Shown here: positions 55,339 to 64,000 of the stretch, in pieces | Numbering within the stretch: position 1 is the first letter of the stretch | How the letters are laid out: each line of letters begins with the position of its first letter | Source: Bin80 sp965215475 | Lineage (GTDB): Bacteria; Bacteroidota; Rhodothermia; Rhodothermales; Bin80 | Assembly (NCBI GenBank): GCA_965215475.1 | Contig: OZ244061.1 | Coordinates: 2,046,001-2,110,000 of the forward strand | DNA: 64,000 nucleotides | Reading direction: 5' to 3' | Notes under the pieces: model-generated | What the model was told of the DNA's origin: nothing | Database searches by the model: none | Seen by the model: the letters and a program-made list of their open reading frames with translations, nothing else | Made by a program: the position numbers and the translations under genes

Positions 55339-56397
55339 ATGGATAAATCCTATACCTTTCGCCTTGGAGAATTGTTCGCGGGTGCTGGTGGGATGGCACT
55401 CGGAGCTACAAACGCACGCGATGGTACATACTCTTTTGAACATGTCTGGGCAAATGATATGGATAAAGATTCATGCCAGACATTCAAAAACAATATTCCT
55501 GTCGCCCAAAACCACGTTTTTTGCTCAAAAGTTCAGGATTTAAATTTCGAGAAGTTAGATGCAATAGATGGGCTTGTGTTCGGGTTTCCATGTAACGATT
55601 TTAGTATCGTCGGTAGCCGGAATGGTATCTCAGGTGAATACGGCAAATTATATCAATGGGGAGAGAAAGCACTGAAATATTTTCAACCTCTATTCTTCGT
55701 CGCAGAGAATGTATCCGGCTTAGTATCAAGCGGTGGTAGCTCTGACTTCAAATATATCCTCTCTAAACTCACACAAGCTGGATATTCTATATTTCCATCC
55801 TTGTATCGGTTTGAGCAATATGGAGTCCCCCAAGCCCGCCACAGAATAATCGTAATAGGTTTCCGTAAAGATCTAGAGATACTTGACTTTCAACACCCCA
55901 ACCCGACCCATATCCTCTCACCCATTACAGCGAGGGAAGCTCTCAACGATATCCCTGTCAACGCCCCCAACAATGAATACACTAACCATCCACCACATGT
56001 GATAAAAAGACTTGAGCATATTAAGCCTGGCGAGAATGCATTTACCGCTACATTGCCTAATCACCTAAAGTTGCAAATGAAAAGCGGCGCGACAATCAGT
56101 CAGATATATAAACGGTTACATCCCGACAAGCCAAGCTATACCGTAACTGGCTCTGGAGGAGGTGGAACACATTTGTATCACTGGGATGAGCCCAGAGCTC
56201 TGACAAATAGAGAACGAGCGCGATTGCAGACGTTTCCTGATGATTTTCGTTTTTTTGGTGGTAAAGAATCTGTTCGCAAACAAATTGGGATGGCTGTCCC
56301 TCCTGTCGGAGCGGAGGTGATATTTCGCGCGATCATAAATACTCTTATCCTCCATAATGTAAAATCGATCTACAGTGGGGTCAAAAGATCTACTTGA
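55339..56397 (+). CDS. DNA (cytosine-5) methyltransferase
   Basis: About 352 residues from ATG 55339 (MDKSYTFRLGELFAGAGGMALG); an in-frame ATG at 55297 adds 14 less typical residues. Motif I is LFAGAGGMA. Motif IV is FGFPCNDFSIVG with Cys85, where Asn replaces the common Gln. Motif VI is VAENVSGL, VIII is PQARHRIIVIG, and the end has QIGMAVPPVGAEVI in place of the usual GNAVPP. This is the variant seen in NgoFVII-type and related systems. Partner: the PLD nuclease upstream. Confidence 0.92.
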   Translation: MDKSYTFRLGELFAGAGGMALGATNARDGTYSFEHVWANDMDKDSCQTFKNNIPVAQNHVFCSKVQDLNFEKLDAIDGLVFGFPCNDFSIVGSRNGISGEYGKLYQWGEKALKYFQPLFFVAENVSGLVSSGGSSDFKYILSKLTQAGYSIFPSLYRFEQYGVPQARHRIIVIGFRKDLEILDFQHPNPTHILSPITAREALNDIPVNAPNNEYTNHPPHVIKRLEHIKPGENAFTATLPNHLKLQMKSGATISQIYKRLHPDKPSYTVTGSGGGGTHLYHWDEPRALTNRERARLQTFPDDFRFFGGKESVRKQIGMAVPPVGAEVIFRAIINTLILHNVKSIYSGVKRST

Positions 56398-56508
56398 GAA
56401 ATGATTACTTGCATCTGTCATGTAATCCCGTGACGATTGTACAATGAGATCAAAAACCGTGCATGATGGGGTAGTCCTGTTGTCCCATTTTTGCGATGCA
56501 ATACCGGC

Positions 56509-57972
56509 TTACCTTCGCCGACCCCTACGCGGCCTGTTTTTCTGCGTTTGTCCCTGTTGTCTGTTCGGGTGCATTCTTGTCTGATTCAGTTCATCAACAA
56601 GCATCGCCATCAGCTCAGGCTCCTCTTCGGCGAGAGACTTCACCATCGGCACAAACTGAGCCAACCGCTCTCGCTCCAAGTTGGTTTTGGCTCGCAATTT
56701 CTCTTCAAGTACAATCGTGACTCGCTGTGATGTGCGAGCAGCAACTTCTTCGGGGGTTGGTAACTGTCGTTTTTCCATCTGAATATCAAATCGATGCGCA
56801 ATGGCTTTGAGTTGTGATTCCTCTTCCCAGGCTACAAGTGTAATGGCTACACCTGCCTTGCCGGCTCGGGCCGTTCTGCCCGTACGGTGGATATAAATTT
56901 GCGGCTCCAGTGGTACTTCGTACTGGAATACATGACTGAGCTCAGAGATATCAATCCCCCTTGCCGCCACATCCGTCGCCACAAGAAGACGGATACGCCG
57001 CTGCCGTAACCGGTTCATGACTCTCTCTCTTGCCCCTTGGGAATAATCACCACTAATTGCTCCAACACTGAACCCGTAATTACGTAAAAAATCTGCCAGA
57101 AAAGAAACCTCACGCCGCGTATTTGTAAATATGATCGCAGAATCCGGGTTCTCATATTCAATCAATCCAGATAACGCACGCGCACGCTCCATTGCATCTT
57201 GAATGGTATAATATCGATGATCTATCGTCGCGACACCAACACCGTCTGCGCTAAGCCCAAGAAACCGAGGTTCGTTCAGAAATTCTTTTCCCAATAGCCG
57301 AACCTTGGGTGGCATGGTTGCACTAAACATACATGATTGACGCGTTTTCGGCAAATACGATTTCAGAGCAACCATCGCCGGGTAAAATCCCATTGAGAGC
57401 ATTTCGTCTGCCTCATCAAGAATAAAGGCTCGGAGCTTTTGCAGTGTGAATGTTCGGCGCTCCAAGTGATCTAGAATCCGCCCCGGTGTGCCAATGACAA
57501 TCTGTGATCCTCCCTTCAGTCCGCTCAACTGTTTTTTATACCCTACCCCCCCATAGACCAGAATCCCCTTGAGTCTTTCTGGAATCGGATTCATTCGCTT
57601 GAATTCATCGTAAATCTGTCCTGCCAACTCTCTTGTCGGCGTGAGAATGAGAGCTTGTACCTCACGTTTAGAGGGATCCAAGCTGTCAAAAAGAGGCAAA
57701 AGAAAGGCTCCTGTCTTGCCAGATCCTGTACGTGACTGTACGATCAGATCTTGCTTGGAAGCCATGTAGGGAATTGAATGCGCCTGAACTGGCATCAAAC
57801 CTGGCCAACCACTCTTTTCAAATGCCGCACGTGCACCTGTACCTAGCGAGTCTGGCGTTGCCTGCTCAACCTCAGGGTCTGGTGCGTCAAAGCTGTGCTC
57901 TGCAACAGATTCGCGGCTCGATTGCTGAGCCTTTGATGAAAAATCCAATCGTGTCGTAAAAGGCTTCGTCAC
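56509..57972 (-). CDS. DEAD-box RNA helicase
   Basis: A 487-residue helicase. Q motif WPGLMPVQAHSIP, motif I SRTGSGKT, Ia PTRELAGQ, Ib TPGRIL, II LDEADEM, III SATMP, IV IIFTNTRRE, V TDVAARGID and VI HRTGRTARAG are all present. The C-terminus is a charged, Arg-rich tail (NRQQGQTQKNRPRRGRRR) of the RhlE/DeaD type, used to hold RNA. It lies 3 bp downstream of fabG on the same strand and may be read from the fab operon. Likely roles are ribosome assembly or mRNA turnover. Confidence 0.94.
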   Translation of the reverse strand: MTKPFTTRLDFSSKAQQSSRESVAEHSFDAPDPEVEQATPDSLGTGARAAFEKSGWPGLMPVQAHSIPYMASKQDLIVQSRTGSGKTGAFLLPLFDSLDPSKREVQALILTPTRELAGQIYDEFKRMNPIPERLKGILVYGGVGYKKQLSGLKGGSQIVIGTPGRILDHLERRTFTLQKLRAFILDEADEMLSMGFYPAMVALKSYLPKTRQSCMFSATMPPKVRLLGKEFLNEPRFLGLSADGVGVATIDHRYYTIQDAMERARALSGLIEYENPDSAIIFTNTRREVSFLADFLRNYGFSVGAISGDYSQGARERVMNRLRQRRIRLLVATDVAARGIDISELSHVFQYEVPLEPQIYIHRTGRTARAGKAGVAITLVAWEEESQLKAIAHRFDIQMEKRQLPTPEEVAARTSQRVTIVLEEKLRAKTNLERERLAQFVPMVKSLAEEEPELMAMLVDELNQTRMHPNRQQGQTQKNRPRRGRRR

Positions 57973-57975
57973 AGA

Positions 57976-58707
57976 CTACATGGATAAACCGCCATCAACA
58001 CCAAGAACCTGTCCCGTAATATAGGACGCTTCCTTGGATGCCAAAAACAGTACAGGTTCTGCGATTTCCTCCGGCATTGCCGTACGGCGAACCGGAATGG
58101 CATTCCTCAATATATTCTCCTTTACCTTCGAGTTGATCGCCTCCGTCATGTCCGTCTCTACAAATCCAGGCTCCACCACATTCACGGTAACCCCACGCGC
58201 TGCAAGCTCCTTGGCTAGACTTTTGGAGAAACCAACTATACCCGCTTTGGAGGCAGCATAGTTTGCCTGGCCTGCATTTCCGGTGCGGCCAATCACCGAA
58301 GAGATATTAATGATCCGACCACTGCGCTGACGTATCATCGATCGGCAAACTGCTTTGCTGTAATTAAAAACACTCTTGAGATTTGCACTAATGACTTGGT
58401 CCCATTCAGACTCACTCATACGCATGATCAAATTATCCTGCGTAATCCCTGCATTGTTCACCAAAACATCTACGCCACCCCAAGTTTCAATCACCTGCTC
58501 AACGACCTGCTCTGCAGCCTGAAAATCCGCCGCATCACATTGAAAAGCAAGCCCATTTATCTGTTTTTTTAACTCCTCTGCGACGTCTGTACTGCTTCGA
58601 TAAGTAAACGCAATCCGTGCTCCTTGCCGTGCAAATGCTTCAACAATTGCACGACCAATACCACGTGTCCCTCCAGTTACTAGAATACGGGATTTATTGA
58701 ATTCCAT
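57976..58707 (-). CDS. fabG: 3-oxoacyl-[ACP] reductase FabG
   Basis: A 243-residue SDR: VTGGTRGIGRA at the cofactor site, NNAGITQDNLIMRM, catalytic ISSVIGRTG and YAASKAG (YxxxK), and PGFVETDMTE and YITGQVLGVDGGLSM at the C-terminus, all typical of FabG. It performs the first reduction of type II fatty acid synthesis with NADPH. It lies 12 bp after fabD on the same strand. Confidence 0.95.
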   Translation of the reverse strand: MEFNKSRILVTGGTRGIGRAIVEAFARQGARIAFTYRSSTDVAEELKKQINGLAFQCDAADFQAAEQVVEQVIETWGGVDVLVNNAGITQDNLIMRMSESEWDQVISANLKSVFNYSKAVCRSMIRQRSGRIINISSVIGRTGNAGQANYAASKAGIVGFSKSLAKELAARGVTVNVVEPGFVETDMTEAINSKVKENILRNAIPVRRTAMPEEIAEPVLFLASKEASYITGQVLGVDGGLSM

Positions 58708-58719
58708 GTTTTTTGTACG

Positions 58720-59661
58720 TCAATCGGATAAAAATGCTGTTACGGCTTCCGCAGTTGCGATTGAAATCACTTCCGTCCTGCGCCCCAATGTCTGGCGTAC
58801 CAAACCATTCAAAACGCGTCCAGGTCCTACTTCAATAAAGCTGGTGTTCTCCGGCATATTTTGAAGCAACTGGTACCAACGTACAGGGCTCGTAAGTTGC
58901 TCAAGCATTCTCGCTCGGATATGTTCTGGATCCAGAGCGGGCTGTGCCGTTACATTCAGGTATATCGGACAAATGGGGGGCCGAAGAGTTACCGTCGCCA
59001 ATTCCTGTGCCAATGCTTCACGCGCATTCAAAACCAATGGCGAATGGAATGCCCCGCTCACAGGAAGATGAACAAGTTTTTTCGCTCCCTCATTCTTGAG
59101 GATCTCTTCGGCTGCACGGAGTGCTGCCGTATCACCACTAATCACCATCTGTTGGGGTGTATTGTAATTCGCACACACCGCGATCGTATCTGTAGAACTA
59201 ACCTGTCTACATGCAGCATCTACAACTTCACCTGATAGTCCAATCACAGCTGTCATGCCCGCTGAGCGCCCTCTCCCTGCCATCGCCATAAGCTCTCCCC
59301 TGCGACGCACAAGGCGCAGACCATCTTCAAAAGACAGTGCTCCGCATGCGTGTAGCGCACTGTACTCTCCTACACTGTGTCCAGCCACAAGGCTAGGTGC
59401 CAGATCCAAGGCCGCTAAAACGGCAATGGAATGTGTAAACAATGCGGGCTGACAAATTGCGGTGTTTGTTAACTTCTCCAAGGCCCGTGCATCCTCTTCA
59501 ACGGTCGTAAAACAGCACTCTGTAAGTGGGAATCCGAGTATTTCGTCTGCTGCCTCAAAAATAGCCCGAGACCTGGGGATTTTTTCAAACAGATCTCTTC
59601 CCATACCGGCAACTTGAGACCCTTGGCCTGGAAATAGTGTCGCGAGTTGCTTATCTGTCAT
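58720..59661 (-). CDS. fabD: Malonyl-CoA:ACP transacylase FabD
   Basis: About 313 residues from ATG 59661 (MTDKQLATLFPGQGSQVAGMG); the longer frame from 59733 lies in fabH and is not used. The nucleophile Ser is in VAGHSVGEYSALHACGAL, and VSGAFHSPLV has the catalytic His. It loads malonyl groups onto ACP. Its start overlaps the fabH stop by 11 bp, showing translational coupling. Confidence 0.95.
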   Translation of the reverse strand: MTDKQLATLFPGQGSQVAGMGRDLFEKIPRSRAIFEAADEILGFPLTECCFTTVEEDARALEKLTNTAICQPALFTHSIAVLAALDLAPSLVAGHSVGEYSALHACGALSFEDGLRLVRRRGELMAMAGRGRSAGMTAVIGLSGEVVDAACRQVSSTDTIAVCANYNTPQQMVISGDTAALRAAEEILKNEGAKKLVHLPVSGAFHSPLVLNAREALAQELATVTLRPPICPIYLNVTAQPALDPEHIRARMLEQLTSPVRWYQLLQNMPENTSFIEVGPGRVLNGLVRQTLGRRTEVISIATAEAVTAFLSD

Positions 59662-60676
59662 GGGATTGCTCTGCAGGAAGATGACTATACAACCAGCGCA
59701 CATAAGACGCTCCCCAAGTAAACCCTCCACCAAACGAAGCGATCACGATCTTATCTCCTTTTTTTAATTGGTCCTCCCAATCATGCAGGCACAGAGGAAT
59801 CGTCGCAGCCGTTGTGTTACCATATCTAGAAATATTGAGCATCACACGATCAAGACCAAGCCCCATTCGCCGCGCAACCGCATCTATGATGCGCTGGTTT
59901 GCCTGATGAGGTACCAGGTAGCGTACATCATTTCCCGTAAGATGATTGCGCGCCATGATTTCGGCGGCCACATCCGCCATTCCCTTGACGGCAACTTTAA
60001 AGACTGCTTTACCCTCCTGATAGATATAGTGCATCTTTTGATCTACGGTGTCGTGTGTGGCCGGATGACGGCTCCCTCCCCCCAACATACATAGCGACTC
60101 CCAGCCACGCCCATCCACATGAAGTACGGAATCTATCAAACCATACCCGTCCGGAGCTGTCTCAAGGAGCACTCCTGCGGCTGCATCCCCAAAGAGAACG
60201 CATGTCTTTCGGTCGGTGTAGTCTGTAATACTGCTCATCTTGTCAGATCCGATCACCAACACCTTTTCTGCCCGCCCACTCTCTATGAGGCCCGCTCCCG
60301 TGTTGAGGGCAAAAAGAAATCCACTGCACGCAGCTGATAAATCAAATCCCCAAGCGTTACTCGCTCCGAGTTCTGCCTGAACCAGGCAGGCCGTCGCAGG
60401 AAAGGCCATGTCCGGGGTGACCGTAGCAACAATAATTGCATCGATCTCTTCGGCGGAGATTCCTCGCTTGTCCAGAATCTCTTGTGCTGCAAGAGCGGCC
60501 ATATAAGATGTCCCCTTCCCTTCGTCCTTAAGAATCCGGCGCTCTTCTATGCCAGTCCTTGCCCTGATCCAAACATCATCGGTGTCCACCATTTTGCTCA
60601 GGTCTTGATTCGTTAACCGAGTTTCTGGTAAATAATGGCCAACCGCTGTAATCCCTGCACGCACCTTAGGGCCCAT
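59651..60676 (-). CDS. fabH: 3-oxoacyl-[ACP] synthase III FabH
   Basis: 341 residues. The thiolase-fold catalytic triad is Cys in FDLSAACSGFLFAL, His in VPHQANQRI and Asn in NISRYGNTTAAT. It starts fatty acid synthesis by condensing acyl-CoA with malonyl-ACP. It lies 17 bp after plsX and overlaps fabD by 11 bp. Confidence 0.96.
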   Translation of the reverse strand: MGPKVRAGITAVGHYLPETRLTNQDLSKMVDTDDVWIRARTGIEERRILKDEGKGTSYMAALAAQEILDKRGISAEEIDAIIVATVTPDMAFPATACLVQAELGASNAWGFDLSAACSGFLFALNTGAGLIESGRAEKVLVIGSDKMSSITDYTDRKTCVLFGDAAAGVLLETAPDGYGLIDSVLHVDGRGWESLCMLGGGSRHPATHDTVDQKMHYIYQEGKAVFKVAVKGMADVAAEIMARNHLTGNDVRYLVPHQANQRIIDAVARRMGLGLDRVMLNISRYGNTTAATIPLCLHDWEDQLKKGDKIVIASFGGGFTWGASYVRWLYSHLPAEQSHDR

Positions 60677-60693
60677 TCTGAGGTAATTTTATC

Positions 60694-61695
60694 TTAGGGA
60701 GCCAGTGCTTTTTGAATCGCATTGGTCAAATTGGCTTTGGCAGCCTGTGCGGCCGTCTTGATACATTGTTCTACGGCACCGGCCGTTGTGGACCCATGCA
60801 GAATAAACACTTCTCCCTCAACTCCTAGAAGAGGGCCTCCTCCTCCATAATTCTCGGGATCAAATCGGCGAGCAAGCTTCGAAAGAACTTTTTTTAGCAG
60901 GGCAACCTCGGCAGGTTTTGCTTTCAATTGACCCATCTCCTGCTGAATCATTTCCGGCACGGCTGTCATAATGCTCTCCCCGAATTTAAGAATTACATTC
61001 CCAATGAAGCCATCACACACAATGACATCTGCTTTTTGGTGCAGAATATCACGACCCTCCACATTCCCGATAAAATTCAAATCAATGTCGCTCAATAATA
61101 GTTCGTGCGTGGATCGTACAAGTTCATTCCCTTTTGCCGGCTCTTCTCCGACGCTCAACAGTCCAATTCGCGGATGCGCGATGTCCATCACGACCCGGGC
61201 ATAAGCGGACCCCATTTTTGCGAATTGCTGCAAGTGTTCAGGGCGGCTATCCATATTGGATCCCACATCCAGGATTGTGCAGGACCCTTCGGTGGTTGGG
61301 TAAAACGTCGCGATGGATGGCCGAAACACGCCCGGAAGCCGGCCCAATACAAAAAGTGAAGCGGCTACAACCGCTCCAGTATTGCCCGCACTCAGAAATG
61401 CATCTGCCTGACTTTCCTTGTGCCTTCTAAGCCCAACATGAATGGATGAGTTCGGTTTTGTTCGGACTGCCGCAACCGGAGAATCTCCCATTCCTATCAC
61501 CTCTGGGGCGTGAACTACCTCTATCCCCGAAACAGGCCCGTAACTCTCTAGAGCGGATTGGACGACCGTCTCTGGACCACAAAGTTGAACCCGTAACCGC
61601 CCCTTAGAGGACCGTACGGCTCGCACCGCACCCTCCACAATGATTGTGGGAGCCTGATCTCCACCCATTGCATCGACTGCTACACGAATTGCCAT
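60694..61695 (-). CDS. plsX: Phosphate acyltransferase PlsX
   Basis: A 333-residue PlsX: IRVAVDAMGGDQAP at the N-terminus, SAGNTGAVVAASLFVLGRLPGV, DVGSNMDSRPEHLQQFAKMG and YGGGGPLLGVEGEVFILHGS near the C-terminus. It converts acyl-ACP to acyl phosphate for phospholipid synthesis. It lies between rpmF and fabH, as is common. Confidence 0.96.
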   Translation of the reverse strand: MAIRVAVDAMGGDQAPTIIVEGAVRAVRSSKGRLRVQLCGPETVVQSALESYGPVSGIEVVHAPEVIGMGDSPVAAVRTKPNSSIHVGLRRHKESQADAFLSAGNTGAVVAASLFVLGRLPGVFRPSIATFYPTTEGSCTILDVGSNMDSRPEHLQQFAKMGSAYARVVMDIAHPRIGLLSVGEEPAKGNELVRSTHELLLSDIDLNFIGNVEGRDILHQKADVIVCDGFIGNVILKFGESIMTAVPEMIQQEMGQLKAKPAEVALLKKVLSKLARRFDPENYGGGGPLLGVEGEVFILHGSTTAGAVEQCIKTAAQAAKANLTNAIQKALAP

Positions 61696-61731
61696 CTGTC
61701 CTCAGCCTACGTTTGGGACAATCTGTGGCCT

Positions 61732-61926
61732 CTAATATGCGTCAGCTGATCGCTCTACAATCTGACGGCCCCGGTACATCCCGCAACTCGCACAAACGCG
61801 GTGGCGCAGTTTCACGGATTTACACCACTCGCAATCTATTACGGTCGGAGCACTAACACTGCCATAGTACACACTTCTACGTTTTCGTGTACGGGATTTT
61901 GAATGTTTTCTTCTTGGATTGGCCAT
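61732..61926 (-). CDS. rpmF: 50S ribosomal protein L32
   Basis: 64 residues: MANPRRKHSKSRTRKRRS, then CEWCKSVKLRHRVCASCG with four Cys for zinc and MYRGRQIV. The Cys-plus form of L32. It lies in the usual place between the YceD and plsX genes. Confidence 0.95.
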   Translation of the reverse strand: MANPRRKHSKSRTRKRRSVYYGSVSAPTVIDCEWCKSVKLRHRVCASCGMYRGRQIVERSADAY

Positions 61927-61946
61927 TATTCTATTTTATTTACGGG

Positions 61947-62411
61947 CTATTCCTGACGAACAGCAAGCAGCGCTGACCAGCGCTGATCTAGTTCCATATC
62001 AGGAGCGCCAAAAACGGTTTGAATTTGTAGTTCCTCTGCTTCCGGTGCAACTTTTCTGGCAGGAATTGCCAACATTAAAGTATCGCGAATTGTATCCGTT
62101 AAGTCGAATATACGCTGTTTCGGCTCAAGTTCAACCTGCTCCATCATGTCCTCCTCGGGTGGCTTATGACCAAAAGTGTATATCTGCATCTCATGGACAT
62201 TGCTCACGGGAGCAACAAATTCTCGAAGCGTTCGATCACATTCCATACGCGCCTTCGCGCAAACATCCAGGGTAATGTGCACACCTTCATTTAATTGTTC
62301 AATCTCTAACTGTGCCTGAATTTCTGAAAACTGTGATTGGTTTAATCCCAAATCCGAAGCAGAAAGTTCAAGGCGACCTCCCTGGGGAGAGGATATGTCA
62401 AACTTGATCAT
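61947..62411 (-). CDS. yceD: YceD/DUF177 family protein
   Basis: A 154-residue acidic protein of the DUF177 family: LEIEQLNEGVHITLDVCAKARMECDRTLREF near the middle, with Cys at the characteristic sites, and DLTDTIRDTLMLAIP. YceD supports 23S rRNA maturation or ribosome assembly in some bacteria and plants. It is first in the yceD-rpmF-plsX-fabHDG unit and 20 bp upstream of rpmF. Confidence 0.9.
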   Translation of the reverse strand: MIKFDISSPQGGRLELSASDLGLNQSQFSEIQAQLEIEQLNEGVHITLDVCAKARMECDRTLREFVAPVSNVHEMQIYTFGHKPPEEDMMEQVELEPKQRIFDLTDTIRDTLMLAIPARKVAPEAEELQIQTVFGAPDMELDQRWSALLAVRQE

Positions 62412-63064
62412 CTATTTTTTGCAAAACAGTACGGGTAAACCTGCAATCCGTACTTCAGGTTTCCTATGCCAGTATCAGGAAAACACTAAAGAGCTGAGAC
62501 CTCCTTTACGCTATCGTTTAGATTCAGCTGAATTTCGCGTGACTCACCTATGTGTATTCCGTGCGTTATTTCATCTCATTTTACCTTCCTTCCCATAATG
62601 GCTATTTCTTGTTAAACACTCCATTTCGTCAGTTGAACCAGTCCCCAAAAACCCTCGTAAAATCGGTCATCACTATCCACATCAACCAAAAATTCTTGCA
62701 TCAGGTGAAAATTCCCTAATCATGCCTCTCAGAATGTGAATAAGTTGTGAGTATCCTAGCCTTCCCTTCCAAAACTCCAGGGTTTTCCTTCTTTTATAGC
62801 CCTGAGAAACATGATTTAGGTAGATTTTAGCCTTGTTTTATCCCATTTATCCCCAAAAAGCTACTCTTAGACATACTTAATGCTCATAATTCAATTTTTT
62901 CTCCCATTTTGATTTACGGTAATTTTTGTGAACAAGTTGTGGATAACTCTTGGATCCTTCTTTCTGATGAGCCTTTCCATTTCGTATATTTCACCTCAAC
63001 AGAGCAAGTATTCCTTCTGTTTAATTACAACCAGCTCATCCAGCATCAACGAATCTATCCTTAA
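62412..63064. other. Probable chromosomal origin (oriC)
   Basis: 653 bp without a gene, between yceD and dnaA. It holds AT-rich tracts and several DnaA-box-like 9-mers: TGTGGATAA at 62938-62946 (perfect), CTATCCACA at 62673-62681 and TGTGAATAA at 62735-62743 (one mismatch each), and TTATCCCAT and TTATCCCCA in tandem at 62838-62855. The 62880-62935 segment is T-rich and could be the unwinding element. The dnaA promoter should also be here. Confidence 0.75.
62938..62946. promoter_or_regulatory. DnaA box (perfect)
   Basis: TGTGGATAA, the reverse complement of TTATCCACA, 119 bp before the dnaA start. Confidence 0.85.
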
Positions 63065-64000
63065 ATGCCACATACCGCCGAATCTGCTTGGAGTGCTTGC
63101 CTCGAAGTGATTCAAGATAACGTGACCCCGCAGTGCTTCCTGACTTGGTTCAGTAAGCTAAAACCTGTCTCCTTGGTGGGAGAAGAGGGTGCCTCAAAAC
63201 TAACGATACAAGTGCCCAGCCCATTCCATTATGAATACCTTGAGGGACAATATAATCTACTTCTCCGCTCCACGGTATCCCGGGTACTTGGAGAGCAAAG
63301 TCATTTCTGCTATGAGGTCGTTGTCGTTCAGGATACGGAAACGGACAGCCAACCTAAAACCTACAAGGTTCCTGCGTCTAGTGATCGCCCTGCGGAGATC
63401 GAAAGCTCTTCCCCAGAAAAGGTCCATCATCCCAACGTAAACAGTAACCTCACCAAAAGCTATACCTTCGAGAAATTCATCGTTGGTGATTGCAATAACT
63501 TGGCTTATAGTGCTTCTCAGGCGATTGCAAAATCCCCTGGAGGAACCGCCTATAATCCTTTTCTTATATATGGTGGTGTGGGGCTTGGAAAAACTCATCT
63601 CATGCAAGCGATCGGGAACCAAGTTCGAAAGAGCCAGCCACATAAAAAGGTTCGCTACATCTCAAGTGAGCGATTCACAAATGATTTTGTGCGGGCCATT
63701 CAGGAAAAAAAGGTTCAAGAATTTTCTCGTAGTTATCGCGAGATTGATGTCCTCATCATTGATGATGTTCAATTTTTTGGTGGGAAAGAAAAAACACAGG
63801 AAGAGTTCTTCTGTATCTTTAACGAATTGCAACAGGGAGGAAATCAGATCATTCTCAGTGCGGACCGCCCACCAAAGGAAATTAGTGGTATTGAGGAACG
63901 TTTACTTTCTCGCTTTTGCTGGGGACTCCAAGCCGATCTCCAGGCCCCCGACCTTGAGACGAGAACCGCAATTTTGCTGCGCAAGGCTACCGAAATCGGA
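63065..64000 (+). CDS. dnaA: Chromosomal replication initiator DnaA (5' part)
   Basis: From ATG 63065 (MPHTAESAWSACLEVIQ) to the right window edge, about 312 residues with no stop. Domain I (AWSACLEVIQDNVTPQCFLTWFSKL) and a short linker precede the AAA+ domain III, which starts YTFEKFIVGDCNNLAYSA, with Walker A YGGVGLGKTHLMQAIG, Walker B LIIDDVQFF and sensor/box VII around ISGIEERLLSRFCWG. Domain IV, with the DNA-binding helix-turn-helix, is outside. It starts replication at the adjacent origin. Confidence 0.97.
   Translation, partial: MPHTAESAWSACLEVIQDNVTPQCFLTWFSKLKPVSLVGEEGASKLTIQVPSPFHYEYLEGQYNLLLRSTVSRVLGEQSHFCYEVVVVQDTETDSQPKTYKVPASSDRPAEIESSSPEKVHHPNVNSNLTKSYTFEKFIVGDCNNLAYSASQAIAKSPGGTAYNPFLIYGGVGLGKTHLMQAIGNQVRKSQPHKKVRYISSERFTNDFVRAIQEKKVQEFSRSYREIDVLIIDDVQFFGGKEKTQEEFFCIFNELQQGGNQIILSADRPPKEISGIEERLLSRFCWGLQADLQAPDLETRTAILLRKATEIG

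Noticed and set aside
49401..56450. Integration of the restriction island at the tRNA genes
   Set aside because: I found no direct repeat of the tRNA 3' end on the far side and no integrase.

Overview
The window is a 64-kb stretch of a bacterial chromosome around the replication origin. dnaA begins at 63065 and runs off the right edge, with DnaA boxes just upstream. gyrB, recF, rpmH, rnpA, yidC, mnmE, mnmG, rsmG and two parS-like sites also lie in the window. The gene content (BatA-type membrane protein, ~600-residue YidC with a large periplasmic domain, yceD-rpmF-plsX-fabH-fabD-fabG order, SPI-cleaved secreted proteins) and moderate GC suggest a marine member of the Bacteroidota/Rhodothermota. 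That placement is an inference; no rRNA is present to fix it.

Layout. 1-2153: remains of two group II introns, apparently one inserted in the other, on the minus strand. 2939-8013: a tripartite TRAP transporter whose binding protein resembles the 2-oxoacid binder TakP, with a short-chain dehydrogenase and a class III aminotransferase. 8943-14435: a decayed two-gene AAA+ ATPase/subtilase locus resembling the IetAS anti-plasmid/anti-phage module. It is broken by a 1-nt frameshift in the P-loop, a frameshift at a run of nine G, and an IS110-family insertion, and is followed by an IS4-family element at its stop codon. 16279-25852: GT2 glycosyltransferase, gyrB, a TnpB gene enclosed by perfect 21-bp inverted repeats and an 8-bp target duplication, hflX, a BatA-like protein and a Y/S/Q-rich repeat protein. 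26035-38690: uvrA, two GT4 glycosyltransferases, a TPR protein, an RND/MMPL exporter with DUF3047 and LPG-synthase-like neighbours, a MaoC hydratase and recF. 38771-49274: murQ, mfd and the rpmH-rnpA-yidC-mnmE-mnmG-rsmG series. Two tRNAs (Gly-CCC, Val-UAC) and a small secreted protein follow. 52183-56397 (with the GHKL gene reaching down to 50207) is a restriction-modification island: a GHKL-ATPase/PD-(D/E)XK nuclease with a C5-cytosine methylase, then a PLD-type (NgoFVII-like) nuclease with a second C5-cytosine methylase. 56509-62411: DEAD-box helicase and the fatty-acid/phospholipid operon, ending at the origin and dnaA.

The core genes form conventional replication, translation and lipid modules. 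The accessory parts are defence genes (IetAS-like, two R-M modules) and mobile elements (two introns, IS110, IS4, the TnpB element). The most unusual item is the TnpB element, because a TnpB gene bounded by DDE-style terminal inverted repeats and a target-site duplication, with no transposase, does not fit the usual IS200/IS605 architecture.
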